From an uncultured Oscillospiraceae bacterium (GTDB lineage: Bacteria > Bacillota > Clostridia > Oscillospirales > Oscillospiraceae): 64,000 nt of DNA. A model generated the notes under the pieces. That model saw nothing but the letters and a program-made list of their open reading frames with translations. It did not search any database and was not told the DNA's origin. Both the position numbers and the translations under genes were made by a program. Positions 50,044 to 59,406 of this stretch are shown here, one piece after another. The stretch covers positions 1-64,000 of the forward strand of contig CAKTVG010000011.1 in assembly GCA_934622035.1 (NCBI GenBank). Reading direction: 5' to 3'. The stretch's first letter is position 1, and every line of letters starts with the position of its first letter.

Positions 50044-51900
50044 ATGAAGAAAGCACTGTCTGTTTTTCTGATTCTCGCACTGATCTGCACCCTCCTCTCC
50101 TCCGCCGTCTTTGCTGCGGAGGAAGGCGAAAACCTCGTTTTTAACGGCGGCAGCCTGGACGGCATCCTTTCCGGCTCCGAAACGGAGCGGACGCTCAACG
50201 GCGACTGGACGCAGTCCTATCCCGTGGCCACCTTCGGCGGCAACATCAACGGCGACTCTCCCGCCAAGGTCCGCAGCGTGGACGGCAACGCCGTTCTGGT
50301 GCTGGAATACTCCGGCGGCGCGTTCGCCAGCTTCTTCGCCGACCTCTATGCCGACGACCAGTGGCTTCCGGAGGGACGCTATGAGCTGAGTATGGACCTC
50401 AAGCCCGTCGGCACGAGCTTCCGCACGGATAACATCGGCTTCAATCTCTACAACCAGTATCAGGACATCCGCATCTATGACGGCGGCTGGAAGGACTGCA
50501 CCGAGCAGGCCGACGGCTGGTACCATTACTCCCGCGTTTTTGAGCTGAACAAGAACAGTGTTGACTCCATCCAGATGTGGTTCAACACCATGAGCGCCGA
50601 TCCCGCCGAGAGCGCTCTGTACATCGACAACCTCAGCTTCCGTCCCGCCGCCGAGGAAGCACCCGTCACGGAGGCCCTGACGGCACGTTACGTCGTCGGC
50701 TCCGGCGAGGCAATCACCGTCTCCGTCCCCGGCGCACCCGGCGAGCTGACCGTGACCGAAAAGGGCGGCTACGTCCTTGAGGCAGGTACGGACTACACCT
50801 ACGAGTCGGGCACCCTGACCATCGCCAACGCCTATGCCGACGGTCTTTCCTCCGGCGAAAACGCGCTGACCCTGAACACCGGCAGCGCAGAGCTGACGCT
50901 TCTTCTCACCATTGCGCAGGCGCGTCCCGCCCTGCCGCAGAGCAAGGACGGCTTCCTGATGCAGGAGACGCTGGTCGGCGGCGACTTTGAGATATTTGAC
51001 GAGGGAACGACCTTCGGCCTCGATCAGGCAGAAGGCTCCTGGGGCTCCAACACCGCCTATGACGACCCCGGCGTCATCGTGACGAAGGACGGCAGCAAGG
51101 TGCTTCAGCTCCGCCGCGCGGAAAAGCAGTCCTATTCCTCTGCGTTTGTCTTCGTCTCCCCGACGATTCAGGCGGGCAATGTCGTCACCTTCTCCTTTGA
51201 CTATCTGCTCGACGTGAAGGACCGCACCGTCTATCAGGGCGCGGACATCAACTCCGCCTTCGTCTCCGCCTCCAACATGGACATGCTGCGCATCGCGCTG
51301 GACGACACCCGTCCCGCCGAAACCGCAGGCGACGGCGACTATCAGTGGGACGTGAGCTACACCGAGCTGGAAAACGGCTGGGTGCACGTGGAGGTTCCCT
51401 TTGTCGCGAACACCGCCTTCCTCTCCTATAATTCCATCCGCTTCCTGCTGCCCACCGACCAGGCTGCCGAGGGCGACACGCTCTACATCGACAACGTCAG
51501 CCTCATGCTCTGGGCACAGGCGCAGGCCCCGGAGGCGGCCGCCGGCATGGCGCTCTCCTTCGACCGCACGCAGCCCGCGGATGTCTATGCGCTGATCAAT
51601 CTGCATGCGCTCGATCCCATTTCCATTACCTGCAACGGCATGGATGTGAATGCAGAAAACTGGTCTGTCAACGCGTCCAAGGATACCATCACGCTGAAGC
51701 AGGAATACCTCTCCACGCTGGAAAACGGCACGCAGACCTTCACCGTCACGACCGAGGGCGGCTCCTGCGACTTCTCCGTGGAGATCACCGGCGAAACGGA
51801 ACGCCCCTTCCCGGTCTGGCTGATTGTCCTGCTGGCGGTCGTCGCTGTTGGCGTGATTGCCGCCGTCTGCATCCTTGCACGGAAGAAGGGCAAGAAATGA
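50044..51900 (+). CDS. surface-anchored protein with CBM-like and X2-like domains
   Basis: A 618-aa exported protein: signal peptide (about 1-22), one copy of the domain seen three times in the preceding gene (nt about 50125-50646), an X2-like domain (GYVLEAGTDYTYESGTLTIA followed by LSSGENALTL), a second jelly-roll-like domain (about residues 305-500), another X2-like domain near 510-590, and a C-terminal membrane helix with KKGKK. X2 modules are Ig-like and usually accompany glycan-binding or -degrading proteins. No catalytic domain is seen. It is spaced 1 bp from the previous gene and overlaps the next by 4 bp. Confidence 0.8.
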   Translation: MKKALSVFLILALICTLLSSAVFAAEEGENLVFNGGSLDGILSGSETERTLNGDWTQSYPVATFGGNINGDSPAKVRSVDGNAVLVLEYSGGAFASFFADLYADDQWLPEGRYELSMDLKPVGTSFRTDNIGFNLYNQYQDIRIYDGGWKDCTEQADGWYHYSRVFELNKNSVDSIQMWFNTMSADPAESALYIDNLSFRPAAEEAPVTEALTARYVVGSGEAITVSVPGAPGELTVTEKGGYVLEAGTDYTYESGTLTIANAYADGLSSGENALTLNTGSAELTLLLTIAQARPALPQSKDGFLMQETLVGGDFEIFDEGTTFGLDQAEGSWGSNTAYDDPGVIVTKDGSKVLQLRRAEKQSYSSAFVFVSPTIQAGNVVTFSFDYLLDVKDRTVYQGADINSAFVSASNMDMLRIALDDTRPAETAGDGDYQWDVSYTELENGWVHVEVPFVANTAFLSYNSIRFLLPTDQAAEGDTLYIDNVSLMLWAQAQAPEAAAGMALSFDRTQPADVYALINLHALDPISITCNGMDVNAENWSVNASKDTITLKQEYLSTLENGTQTFTVTTEGGSCDFSVEITGETERPFPVWLIVLLAVVAVGVIAAVCILARKKGKK

Positions 51901-53117
51901 AGCATTTTCTCGTCTGCATTGCAATGCTTCTTTCTCTGACGCTTCTCGCAGGCTGTGCAGCTGCTCCGGCTCCGGAGGCCTCTCAGGAGCCGAGCCGGGC
52001 GAGCAGCTCCATTCCGGAGGACGCCTTCCCTTCCCGCTCCGGTGAGCTGCTGTACGTCCGCAAGGTCGCGCAGCTCACCGGCGAGGCCGGTACGCGCAAC
52101 ACCCTCGAGGCCTTTGACGTCTACGGCACGGATCTCGGCATCCCCTATTATGACGGTGAACTCCTGACCTTCCTCTTCGGCGACACCTACGCCGCCGCCA
52201 ACTTCTCCGGCAACTGGCGCAGCAACGTCGCGCTCTACACCACGCAGCAGGACTACTCCCAGGGCATCGTCTTTGACGGCGCGCTGACCGGAAACGGCCC
52301 TGCGGAATCCGGCGTCGCCGTGCAGCTCACGCCGGGTGCAAGCGCCATCTTCCCGCTTCTTCAGGCAGGCGCCGAAAAAACGCCCCTGACGCACACCTGC
52401 ATCCCAACCGGCGCGGTGGTGCTCGACGGGACGACCTATGTATTCTACATGGAGATCGACCGCAACGCCTTCCCCGCCGGAGGCGGCTGGGGCGTGTATT
52501 CCTGCCGCGTCATCAAGTCGACCGACCACGGCGCAAGCTGGACACAGGTGCCCGGTCTTGTCTGGCAGGCAAAGGACGCCAGCGAAAACGAGGGCGACGC
52601 GCCGCATTTCGCCCAGATCTATCCCATGCTGGCAGACGGCTATGTCTACCTCTACGGCTTGAGCGGCGGACGCTCCGGTGGCGCAAAGCTCGGACGCGTC
52701 CCCGCGGCGCAGATCGAGGACTTTGAATTCTACGAATACTTCACCGGCCGCGACGAAAACGGCGCGGCGCTCTGGAAGCAGGGCACAAACGGCCTTCGCT
52801 ACACGAAAAACCGCGAAAGCGCCTATGTCATCGCCCCCGCCTGCGGCGAGATGTGCGTAAGCTACAACGAGTATCTCGGCAAATATCTGGCGACCTATCA
52901 GTCCGGCTCCCAGCTTGTCTACCGGACGGCGGACACGCCGGAGGGCCCTTTCTCCTCCCCGGAGGTCATCCTCAGCACAAACGAGGATATGCCCGGCGGC
53001 TATGGCGCCTTCACCTGCCCGCAGCTCTCCGACCAGGGCGGCAAGCGCATCTGGCTGATCGTCTCGCAGTGGACGCCGGTCTACAACGTCTCTCAGGTCG
53101 AGGTCGTTTTCCGCTGA
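51897..53117 (+). CDS. DUF4185 (GH183-type) lipoprotein, probable endo-D-arabinanase
   Basis: A 406-aa lipoprotein with the lipobox LAGC (Cys19). The mature part shows the DUF4185 pattern: VYGTDLGIPYYDGELLTFLFGDTY, WRSNVALYTT, a later IPTGAVVLDGTTYVFYMEI, then STDHGASWTQVP and GGYGAFTCPQ, as expected for a five-bladed propeller. DUF4185 founded family GH183, whose characterised members are endo-D-arabinanases. Lipid-anchored outside the cell, it would cut the polymer into pieces for the ABC transporter. Confidence 0.82.
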   Translation: MKHFLVCIAMLLSLTLLAGCAAAPAPEASQEPSRASSSIPEDAFPSRSGELLYVRKVAQLTGEAGTRNTLEAFDVYGTDLGIPYYDGELLTFLFGDTYAAANFSGNWRSNVALYTTQQDYSQGIVFDGALTGNGPAESGVAVQLTPGASAIFPLLQAGAEKTPLTHTCIPTGAVVLDGTTYVFYMEIDRNAFPAGGGWGVYSCRVIKSTDHGASWTQVPGLVWQAKDASENEGDAPHFAQIYPMLADGYVYLYGLSGGRSGGAKLGRVPAAQIEDFEFYEYFTGRDENGAALWKQGTNGLRYTKNRESAYVIAPACGEMCVSYNEYLGKYLATYQSGSQLVYRTADTPEGPFSSPEVILSTNEDMPGGYGAFTCPQLSDQGGKRIWLIVSQWTPVYNVSQVEVVFR

Positions 53118-53130
53118 ACAACGGCAGCGC

Positions 53131-53165
53131 AAGCTGGCTCCGAAAGAATTTCGGAGCCAGCTTTT
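53131..53165 (+). terminator. intrinsic terminator of the glycan-utilisation operon
   Basis: A perfect 15-bp stem (53131-53145 with 53149-53163) has a 3-nt loop and a short T-rich tail. It ends the operon 14 bp after the DUF4185 gene. Confidence 0.88.
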
Positions 53166-53167
53166 CC

Positions 53168-53196
53168 TTGACTTTTTGGCATTCTTTGGGTATGAT
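53168..53196 (+). promoter_or_regulatory. promoter of the LacI gene
   Basis: TTGACT (53168-53173) and TATGAT (53191-53196) are 17 bp apart, starting right behind the terminator, 43 bp before the regulator. The LacI gene is therefore transcribed separately from the operon it probably controls. Confidence 0.85.
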
Positions 53197-53238
53197 TTAA
53201 CTTGAAAATCCAGTGAATCCAGAAACGGGCGAGGCAGT

Positions 53239-54234
53239 ATGAGTATTTACAAAATTGCACAGATCACGGGCTATTCCCCCTCCGTTGTGGCGCGGGCGCT
53301 GAGCAATTCCGGGTATTGCAACGAGGAAAAGCGCAGGCGCGTGCTGGAGGTCGCCCGGCAGATCAACTATCAGCCGAATCAGGCTGCGCGCTCCCTGCGC
53401 TCGAATAAAACAAAGCAGATTCTGTTCTGTATTCCGGATATCTGCAACCCCTTCTATTTTGAAATGATCGACGGCGTGCTGCATGTTCTGGAGGAGCATG
53501 GATACTACGCCATGCTCTACCCCTCCAAAAAATCGCTGGAACGGGAAATCCAGATGATCGAGCGCTTCAAATCGCATTTCTACGACGGGATCATCTTCGT
53601 CTCCTTCGACTTCTGCGAGGAAAACATCTCCGCCCTGCGGCGCGCGAAGGTGCCCGCCGTTTTAACCAACCACTATCCCGGCCAGCGGCCGAACGACAAC
53701 TTTGACTACGTCTTTTCCGATCATACGCTTGGCATGCAGCTCGCTGCGGAGCATCTTCTGCAAAAGGGCTGCCGGAACATTCTTCTGCTCTCCGGCGACA
53801 TCCGCAAGCAGACCAGCCACGAGCGCTATGAGGGCTTTCTGCGGGCCATGCAGGCCGCAGGGCTCACGCCGCAGCCGGAGTATCTGCTCAACGGAGAATA
53901 CTCCGCAGAAGCGTCTTACCGGGTCTTTGCGCAGTTTATGGAAAGCGGCCGGCCCGTCGATGGCATCATCGCCTCGAACGACCTTTCCGCCGTCGGCATT
54001 CTGCGCTATTGCCGGGAGCACGGAATTCAGATTCCGCAGGAGGTACGCATCGTTTCCTTTGACAACACGGACTACGCCAAGACGGCGCTGCCGCCCCTGA
54101 CCTCCATCGATCTGAAGCAGTACGACATCGGCGTCGCAGCCGCCGAGCTGCTGCTCGAACGCCTTGAGGGCGGGCGCACCGCGCCGAGCAACCGCTTTCT
54201 CTCTCCCATTCTTATCGTGCGCAGTTCGACCTGA
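53239..54234 (+). CDS. LacI-family transcriptional repressor
   Basis: A 331-aa LacI-type regulator. The helix-turn-helix (SIYKIAQITGYSPSVVARAL) and the hinge region (NYQPNQAARSLRSNKT) occupy the first 60 residues, followed by a periplasmic-binding-protein-like effector domain. The recognition helix SPSVVARALS carries VVA where many family members have TVS. It lies directly behind the glycan operon, whose promoter carries a CG-centred palindrome, so it is probably the local repressor released by an imported sugar. Confidence 0.92.
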   Translation: MSIYKIAQITGYSPSVVARALSNSGYCNEEKRRRVLEVARQINYQPNQAARSLRSNKTKQILFCIPDICNPFYFEMIDGVLHVLEEHGYYAMLYPSKKSLEREIQMIERFKSHFYDGIIFVSFDFCEENISALRRAKVPAVLTNHYPGQRPNDNFDYVFSDHTLGMQLAAEHLLQKGCRNILLLSGDIRKQTSHERYEGFLRAMQAAGLTPQPEYLLNGEYSAEASYRVFAQFMESGRPVDGIIASNDLSAVGILRYCREHGIQIPQEVRIVSFDNTDYAKTALPPLTSIDLKQYDIGVAAAELLLERLEGGRTAPSNRFLSPILIVRSST

Positions 54235-54250
54235 AACACCCCGAAATCTC

Positions 54251-54300
54251 AAAACGGCGCGAGGATGCTCAAAAACGGAGCTTTCTCGCGCCGTTTTTTG
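54251..54300 (+). terminator. intrinsic terminator behind the LacI gene
   Basis: A 13-bp stem (54251-54263 with 54285-54297) encloses a 21-nt loop and is followed by T residues. It insulates the polyamine transporter operon from the regulator. Confidence 0.8.
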
Positions 54301-54339
54301 TTTTATCTGCAAAAAGTTCGGTTTTTCTCAAAAAATACA

Positions 54340-54368
54340 TTGACATCCGAGGATATACCCTATATATT
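54340..54368 (+). promoter_or_regulatory. promoter of the potABCD operon
   Basis: TTGACA (54340-54345) and TATATT (54363-54368) are 17 bp apart. It lies 60 bp before potA. Confidence 0.8.
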
Positions 54369-54376
54369 TTAGGGTA
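54356..54376. promoter_or_regulatory. inverted repeat over the pot promoter, possible operator
   Basis: TACCCTA and TAGGGTA are a perfect 7-bp inverted repeat with a 7-bp spacer that covers the -10 box. A repressor bound here would block the promoter. No matching regulator gene is next to the operon. Confidence 0.55.
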
Positions 54377-54427
54377 GCGCTTTGCGTATCCGCGGGGTGC
54401 AAAATTTTATGAAATGGGGGAGGATAA

Positions 54428-55552
54428 ATGTCCCAAGAGCTGATCCGTTTGACCAATCTCGTGATGGAGTTTGACGGCGAGCGTATCCTCGACTCGATCA
54501 ACCTTTACATCAACGACCGAGAGTTTCTCACCTTGCTGGGCCCCAGCGGCTGCGGCAAGACTACCACACTTCGTGTCATCGGAGGCTTCCTGACGCCGAC
54601 ATCCGGCGATGTTCTGTTCGACGGCAAGCGTATCAATGAGGTGCCTGCCTACCAACGAAAAATCAACACGGTCTTCCAGCGTTACGCCCTGTTCCCGCAT
54701 CTCGATGTTTATGACAACATCGCCTTCGGCCTGCGCATTGCAAAGCTGCCAGAGGAGGAGATTGACGAACGCGTTACCGAAATGCTGGAGATTGTCTCAC
54801 TGAAGGGGTTTGAAAACCGTAAGGTTACCTCCCTCTCCGGCGGCCAGCAGCAGCGGGTGGCCATTGCCCGCGCACTGGTCAATCGGCCGAAGGTCCTGCT
54901 ACTCGACGAGCCGCTGGGCGCACTCGATCTGCGTCTGCGCAAGGATATGCAGAACGAGCTGAAGCGCATCCAGCAGGCCATGGGCATCACATTTATCTAT
55001 GTGACCCACGATCAGGAGGAAGCTCTGACCATGTCCGACACCATCGTCGTCATGGACAAGGGCAAAATCCAGCAGATCGGCCGGCCGGAGGATATATACA
55101 ACGAGCCGAAGAATGCCTTCGTGGCGGATTTCATCGGCGAATCCAACATTCTCGACGGCATTATGGTCGAGGATTATCTGGTCAAGTTCTTTGGCCGGAA
55201 TTTCAAGTGCGTCGATAAGGGCTTTGAGAAGAACGAGCCGGTGGACGTGGTCATCCGTCCCGAGGACATCGATATCGTCCCGGCGGACGTGGGCGACCTC
55301 TGCGGCACCGTCACCTCCGTCACCTTCAAGGGCGTGCATTACGACACCATCGTCGATTTCAAGGGCTTTAAGTGGCTCATCCAGACGACGGATTTCTGCC
55401 CCGAAGGCTCCTACATCGGCATCCGCCTGAATCCCGAGGACATCCATATCATGCACAAGAGCGAGTACTCCGGTATGTTCGGCGACTACAGCTCCTATTC
55501 CGCGGAATATGACGAGATCGCGGACGCGGAGGGTACGGAAGATGAAGAGTAG
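54428..55552 (+). CDS. potA: spermidine/putrescine ABC transporter ATPase
   Basis: A 374-aa ABC ATPase with Walker [10 protein letters not shown], the signature LSGGQQQR, Walker [13 protein letters not shown] and a switch His in [12 protein letters not shown]-terminal TOBE-type domain (about 235-350) is typical of PotA and its relatives. It powers uptake through the PotB and PotC permeases encoded downstream. An acidic tail of about 20 residues ends the protein. It overlaps potB by 11 bp. Confidence 0.93.
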   Translation: MSQELIRLTNLVMEFDGERILDSINLYINDREFLTLLGPSGCGKTTTLRVIGGFLTPTSGDVLFDGKRINEVPAYQRKINTVFQRYALFPHLDVYDNIAFGLRIAKLPEEEIDERVTEMLEIVSLKGFENRKVTSLSGGQQQRVAIARALVNRPKVLLLDEPLGALDLRLRKDMQNELKRIQQAMGITFIYVTHDQEEALTMSDTIVVMDKGKIQQIGRPEDIYNEPKNAFVADFIGESNILDGIMVEDYLVKFFGRNFKCVDKGFEKNEPVDVVIRPEDIDIVPADVGDLCGTVTSVTFKGVHYDTIVDFKGFKWLIQTTDFCPEGSYIGIRLNPEDIHIMHKSEYSGMFGDYSSYSAEYDEIADAEGTEDEE

Positions 55553-56360
55553 ATTTCTCTCCGGACCCTACATTGTCTGGATGCTTCTGTTCACGCTGAT
55601 CCCGCTGGGCGTCGTGGTCTATTACGCCTTTACGGACTCCGTGACGGGCCAGTTCACGCTCTCCAATCTCTCGGGCATGCTGGATTATCTGCCGATCTTC
55701 CTGCGGTCCATCTGGCTGAGCGTCTTTGCCACGATCATCTGCCTGCTGCTGGGCTACCCTGTGGCCTACTTTATCGCGGGCTGCAAGCCCTCGACGCAGC
55801 GCTTTCTGCAAATGCTTATCATGCTGCCGATGTGCATGAGCTTCCTGCTCCGCACCCTCGCCTGGGTCGCCCTGCTGGAGGACACCGGCATCATCAACAA
55901 TTTCATCACCTCTCTGGGGCTGTCGCCCCTGCCGCTCATCCGCAACAACGGCGCGGTCATCCTCGGTATGGTATATAACTACCTGCCCTATATGATTCTG
56001 CCGCTGTACACGGTCATCATGAAGATCGACCACCGGCTCATCGAGGCGGCGCAGGATCTCGGCTGCAACAACCGTCAGGTGTTCGGCCGCGTGATTCTGC
56101 CGCTGTCCCTGCCCGGCATCGTCTCCGGCATCACCATGGTGTTCGTTCCGGCAGTCTCCACCTTCTATATCTCCCAGAAGCTTGGCTCTCCCGGCACCAT
56201 CCTCATCGGCGACGTCATTGAGTCGCAGTTCAAGGCCGCCTACAACCCGAACCTCGGCGCGGCCATGTCGCTCGTCCTGATGATTTTGATCTTTGTCTGC
56301 GTGGGCATCATGAACCGCTTCACCAGCGAGGACGACGAAGAAAGCATGGTGACGCTATGA
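55542..56360 (+). CDS. potB: spermidine/putrescine ABC transporter permease
   Basis: A 272-aa permease with six helices and the EAA loop [24 protein letters not shown]. The PotB features [16 protein letters not shown] and [19 protein letters not shown] are present. The ATG at 55542 lies inside the end of potA. It pairs with PotC. Confidence 0.92.
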   Translation: MKSRFLSGPYIVWMLLFTLIPLGVVVYYAFTDSVTGQFTLSNLSGMLDYLPIFLRSIWLSVFATIICLLLGYPVAYFIAGCKPSTQRFLQMLIMLPMCMSFLLRTLAWVALLEDTGIINNFITSLGLSPLPLIRNNGAVILGMVYNYLPYMILPLYTVIMKIDHRLIEAAQDLGCNNRQVFGRVILPLSLPGIVSGITMVFVPAVSTFYISQKLGSPGTILIGDVIESQFKAAYNPNLGAAMSLVLMILIFVCVGIMNRFTSEDDEESMVTL

Positions 56361-57175
56361 AACGATTCAACCGGATTTTTACCGTCATCATCTTCATTTT
56401 CCTGTATATTCCGATGATCGTGCTGGCCATCGCCTCCTTCAATAAGGGCGCGGATGTGGCCGTCTTCAAGGGCTTCACCTTCCACCAGTACGCCGAGCTG
56501 TTCCGCGACGGGACGCTGCTGACGCTGCTGCGCAACTCTCTGTTCATCGCAGTGCTGTCCAGCCTGATTGCAACGGTTCTCGGCACGGTCGCCGCCCTCG
56601 GCATCCACAAAATGCGCGGGAAAATGCGCTCCGCCGTCATGACGCTGACGAACATCCCCATGACCAACCCGGAGATCGTCACCGGCGTCTCTCTGGCGCT
56701 GCTGTTCGCCTTTGCCGGCAGTCTGCTGCGCATCAAGTCCATTCTCGGCTTCTGGACGCTGCTGATTGCACACATCACCTTCAATCTGCCCTATATCATT
56801 CTGAATGTGATGCCGAAGCTCTCCCAGATGGATCCCGACCTGACGGAGGCCGCGCTCGACCTCGGCTGCACGCCCGTGCAGGCCTTCTTCAAGGTGGTGC
56901 TGCACGAGATCATGCCCGGCATCGTCTCCGGCGCGCTGATGGCCTTCACGATGTCGCTGGACGATTTCGTGATCTCCTATTTCGTCACCGGCTCGAGCTT
57001 CGTCACCCTTCCGGTCGAGATCTACAACTACACCAAAAAGCCCATTCAGCCGAAAATTTACGCCCTGTTCACGCTGATGTTCGCCGTAATTCTCATCATG
57101 ATGTCCGTCATGAATCTGCTTCAGGCGCGTGACAAGAAGCAGAAGGGCCACCAGGTCAGGAGGCAGGCACGATGA
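56357..57175 (+). CDS. potC: spermidine/putrescine ABC transporter permease
   Basis: A 272-aa permease with six helices, the EAA loop LTEAALDLGCTPVQAFFKVVLHEI and the PotC phrase SLDDFVISYFVTGSSFVTLPVEIY near the C-terminal third. It is linked to potB and potD by 4-bp overlaps, so the four genes form one translationally coupled unit. Confidence 0.93.
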   Translation: MKRFNRIFTVIIFIFLYIPMIVLAIASFNKGADVAVFKGFTFHQYAELFRDGTLLTLLRNSLFIAVLSSLIATVLGTVAALGIHKMRGKMRSAVMTLTNIPMTNPEIVTGVSLALLFAFAGSLLRIKSILGFWTLLIAHITFNLPYIILNVMPKLSQMDPDLTEAALDLGCTPVQAFFKVVLHEIMPGIVSGALMAFTMSLDDFVISYFVTGSSFVTLPVEIYNYTKKPIQPKIYALFTLMFAVILIMMSVMNLLQARDKKQKGHQVRRQAR

Positions 57176-58368
57176 AAAAGCTTCTTACCTTCCTTCTCAC
57201 CGCCGCGCTGCTTCTGGGGCTGATGAGCATGACGGCCTCCGCCGCCGAAAAGCAGGTCACCATCAATGTCTACAACTGGGGCCAGTATATCGCCGACGGC
57301 ACGGACGACAGCATCGACGTTATCGCGGAATTTGAAAAGACCTATCCCAACATCAAGGTCAACTACATGACCTTCGACAGTAACGAAAGCATGTACACCA
57401 AGCTCAAAACCGGCGGCTCGTCCTATGACATCATCATTCCCTCGGACTACATGATCGAAAAGCTCATTGCCGAGGATATGCTCGAGCCTCTGGATTTTGA
57501 GAACATCCCGAATTTCCAGTACGTGGATGAATCCTTCCGGAATCTCGCCTATGACCCCGAGAATCTCTACTCCGTCCCCTACACCTGGGGCTGTGTTGGC
57601 ATCATCTACAACTCCCGCTATGTCAAGGCGGAGGATGTGACCGGCTGGGAGATTTTCTGGAACAGCACCTATGCGGGCAAGATCCTGATGTTCGACAATC
57701 CGCGCGATGCCTTCGCCATTTCCGAGCTGGAGCTGGGCTACGACGTCAATATTGAGGATCACGAAGCGCTCTCCGCAGCCGCGCAGAAGCTCAAGGAGGA
57801 GAAAAACCTCGTCCAGAGCTACGTCATGGACCAGATTTTCAGCAAAATGGAACGCGCTGAGGCATGGATTGCGCCCTATTACGCGGGCGACTATCTCACG
57901 ATGGCAGACGAAAACCCCGATCTGGAATTTGTCTTCCCGAAGGAGGGCTTCAACTTCTTCGTCGATGCGATCTGCATCCCCAAGGGTGCGGAGCACAAGG
58001 CCGAGGCCGAAACCTTCATCAACTTTCTGCTTGAGCCGGAGATCTGCGGGCAGAATCTGGACTATCTGGGCTATTCCGCGCCGCTCACCGCCGCAAAGGA
58101 GTATATGGACCCCGAGATGGCGGAAAATCCCATTGCCTATCCGGACGCCGAGACGCTTGCACGCGGCCAGGTGTTCAGCGCGCTCTCTCTGGAGGGCACG
58201 CAGGACATGAACAACCTCTGGCTGACCGTCAAGACGGAGGATAACGCCACGGTGCGCTACCTGATTCTTACCGGCGCCGCCATCGTCCTTGTCGTGCTGC
58301 TCTGGGGCTTCTTCAAGGTGCGCAAGCGCCGCGAGAAGGCCCGCCGCTGCCGCAAGTGGAAAGCTTGA
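57172..58368 (+). CDS. potD: polyamine-binding protein with C-terminal membrane anchor
   Basis: A 398-aa PotD-like binding protein. A signal peptide ends near ASA (residue 24) with no lipobox cysteine. The mature part opens with VTINVYNWGQYIADG and has SSYDIIIPSDYMIEKLI and the polyamine-site phrase VPYTWGCVGIIYN. Unlike most Gram-positive PotD proteins, which are lipoproteins, it ends in a hydrophobic helix (about 364-382) and a basic tail, so it should be held to the membrane by its C-terminus. Confidence 0.9.
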   Translation: MKKLLTFLLTAALLLGLMSMTASAAEKQVTINVYNWGQYIADGTDDSIDVIAEFEKTYPNIKVNYMTFDSNESMYTKLKTGGSSYDIIIPSDYMIEKLIAEDMLEPLDFENIPNFQYVDESFRNLAYDPENLYSVPYTWGCVGIIYNSRYVKAEDVTGWEIFWNSTYAGKILMFDNPRDAFAISELELGYDVNIEDHEALSAAAQKLKEEKNLVQSYVMDQIFSKMERAEAWIAPYYAGDYLTMADENPDLEFVFPKEGFNFFVDAICIPKGAEHKAEAETFINFLLEPEICGQNLDYLGYSAPLTAAKEYMDPEMAENPIAYPDAETLARGQVFSALSLEGTQDMNNLWLTVKTEDNATVRYLILTGAAIVLVVLLWGFFKVRKRREKARRCRKWKA

Positions 58369-58399
58369 GAAGCTCCGAATCAATTTCCTGATATCTTGC

Positions 58400-58438
58400 A
58401 AAAAAGTTCTGAAAGCACTCGCTTTCAGAACTTTTTTA
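58400..58438 (+). terminator. intrinsic terminator of the pot operon
   Basis: A perfect 15-bp stem (58401-58415 with 58422-58436) has a 6-nt loop and a T run. The A-rich 5' arm means it could also work on the minus strand. Confidence 0.92.
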
Positions 58439-58501
58439 TGGAACTTTTCCCCATTCAGCGCGTCTAAAGGACAGAATTCAATTTTACGGGAGGCCAACGC
58501 C

Positions 58502-59395
58502 ATGAAACGCATTCTTCCGCTTCTTCTGTCCCTGCTGCTTCTCTTCACACTCCTGACCGGCTGCGCCAAATCTGCCGACCTGTACTACACAAACGGCAAA
58601 AACGCCATGGAGGAAGTGAACTACGAGGCTGTCGCGCCCGGCGATGCCGCCGGTTCCACCGCAAGCTCCACCGGCACGCTCACCGAGTCCCGCAAGCTCA
58701 TCAAAACTGTAGAGATCAACCTGCAAACGGAAAACTTTGATGCGCTCACCGAGGCAGTCTCTCAGGGCGTCACAGAGGCCGGGGGCTACATCGAGCACTC
58801 CAGCCTTCAGGGCAAAGGCTCCCGGAACAACCGCAACGTCTCCTACACGCTGCGCATCCCCGTTGACCGTCTGGAGCAATTCTCCTCCGATCTTTCAGCC
58901 CTCGGCGTCGTCACCTCCAGCACCAGCTCTCAGGAGGACGTCACGCTGGCCTATGTGGACCTGGAAGCTCACATCAAGGCTCTGAACACCGAGCGCGACA
59001 GCCTGCTGCGCCTTCTGGAGCAGGCCGAAAGCGTCGAGGACATCATCACCATTCAGCAGCGCATCTCCAACGTTCAGTACGAGCTGGAAAGCTGCACCTC
59101 TCAGCTGCGCACCTATGACAATCAAATCGACTACGCCACCGTGCGGCTCTATGTCTACGAGGTCCCGCACGAGGACGAGCTGGCCGAGGCCGACTCGGTC
59201 TGGGCGCAGATCGGAAAAAATCTGAAGGCCGCCGTGCGCGGCATCGGCAGCTTCTTCCGCTGGCTGTTCGTTTTCCTGATTTCGGCGCTGCCCTATCTCG
59301 CCGTGATTGCAGCGATCGCGCTGCCCATCCTCTATTTCACCGTCTTCCGCCGCATTCGCCGCCGTAGAAAGGCAAAAAAGCAGGAAGAGCAGTAA
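58502..59395 (+). CDS. DUF4349 lipoprotein
   Basis: A 297-aa lipoprotein with the lipobox LTGC at about Cys21. The DUF4349 domain (about 60-285) shows RKLIKTVEINLQTENFDAL, GGYIEHSSLQG, YTLRIPVDRLEQF and a coiled coil (about 150-205: TERDSLLRLLEQAESVEDI). One membrane helix near the C-terminus follows and ends in a basic tail. The protein is thus fixed at both ends. The family function is not known. Confidence 0.87.
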   Translation: MKRILPLLLSLLLLFTLLTGCAKSADLYYTNGKNAMEEVNYEAVAPGDAAGSTASSTGTLTESRKLIKTVEINLQTENFDALTEAVSQGVTEAGGYIEHSSLQGKGSRNNRNVSYTLRIPVDRLEQFSSDLSALGVVTSSTSSQEDVTLAYVDLEAHIKALNTERDSLLRLLEQAESVEDIITIQQRISNVQYELESCTSQLRTYDNQIDYATVRLYVYEVPHEDELAEADSVWAQIGKNLKAAVRGIGSFFRWLFVFLISALPYLAVIAAIALPILYFTVFRRIRRRRKAKKQEEQ

Positions 59396-59406
59396 TTCAC
59401 ATTCCT

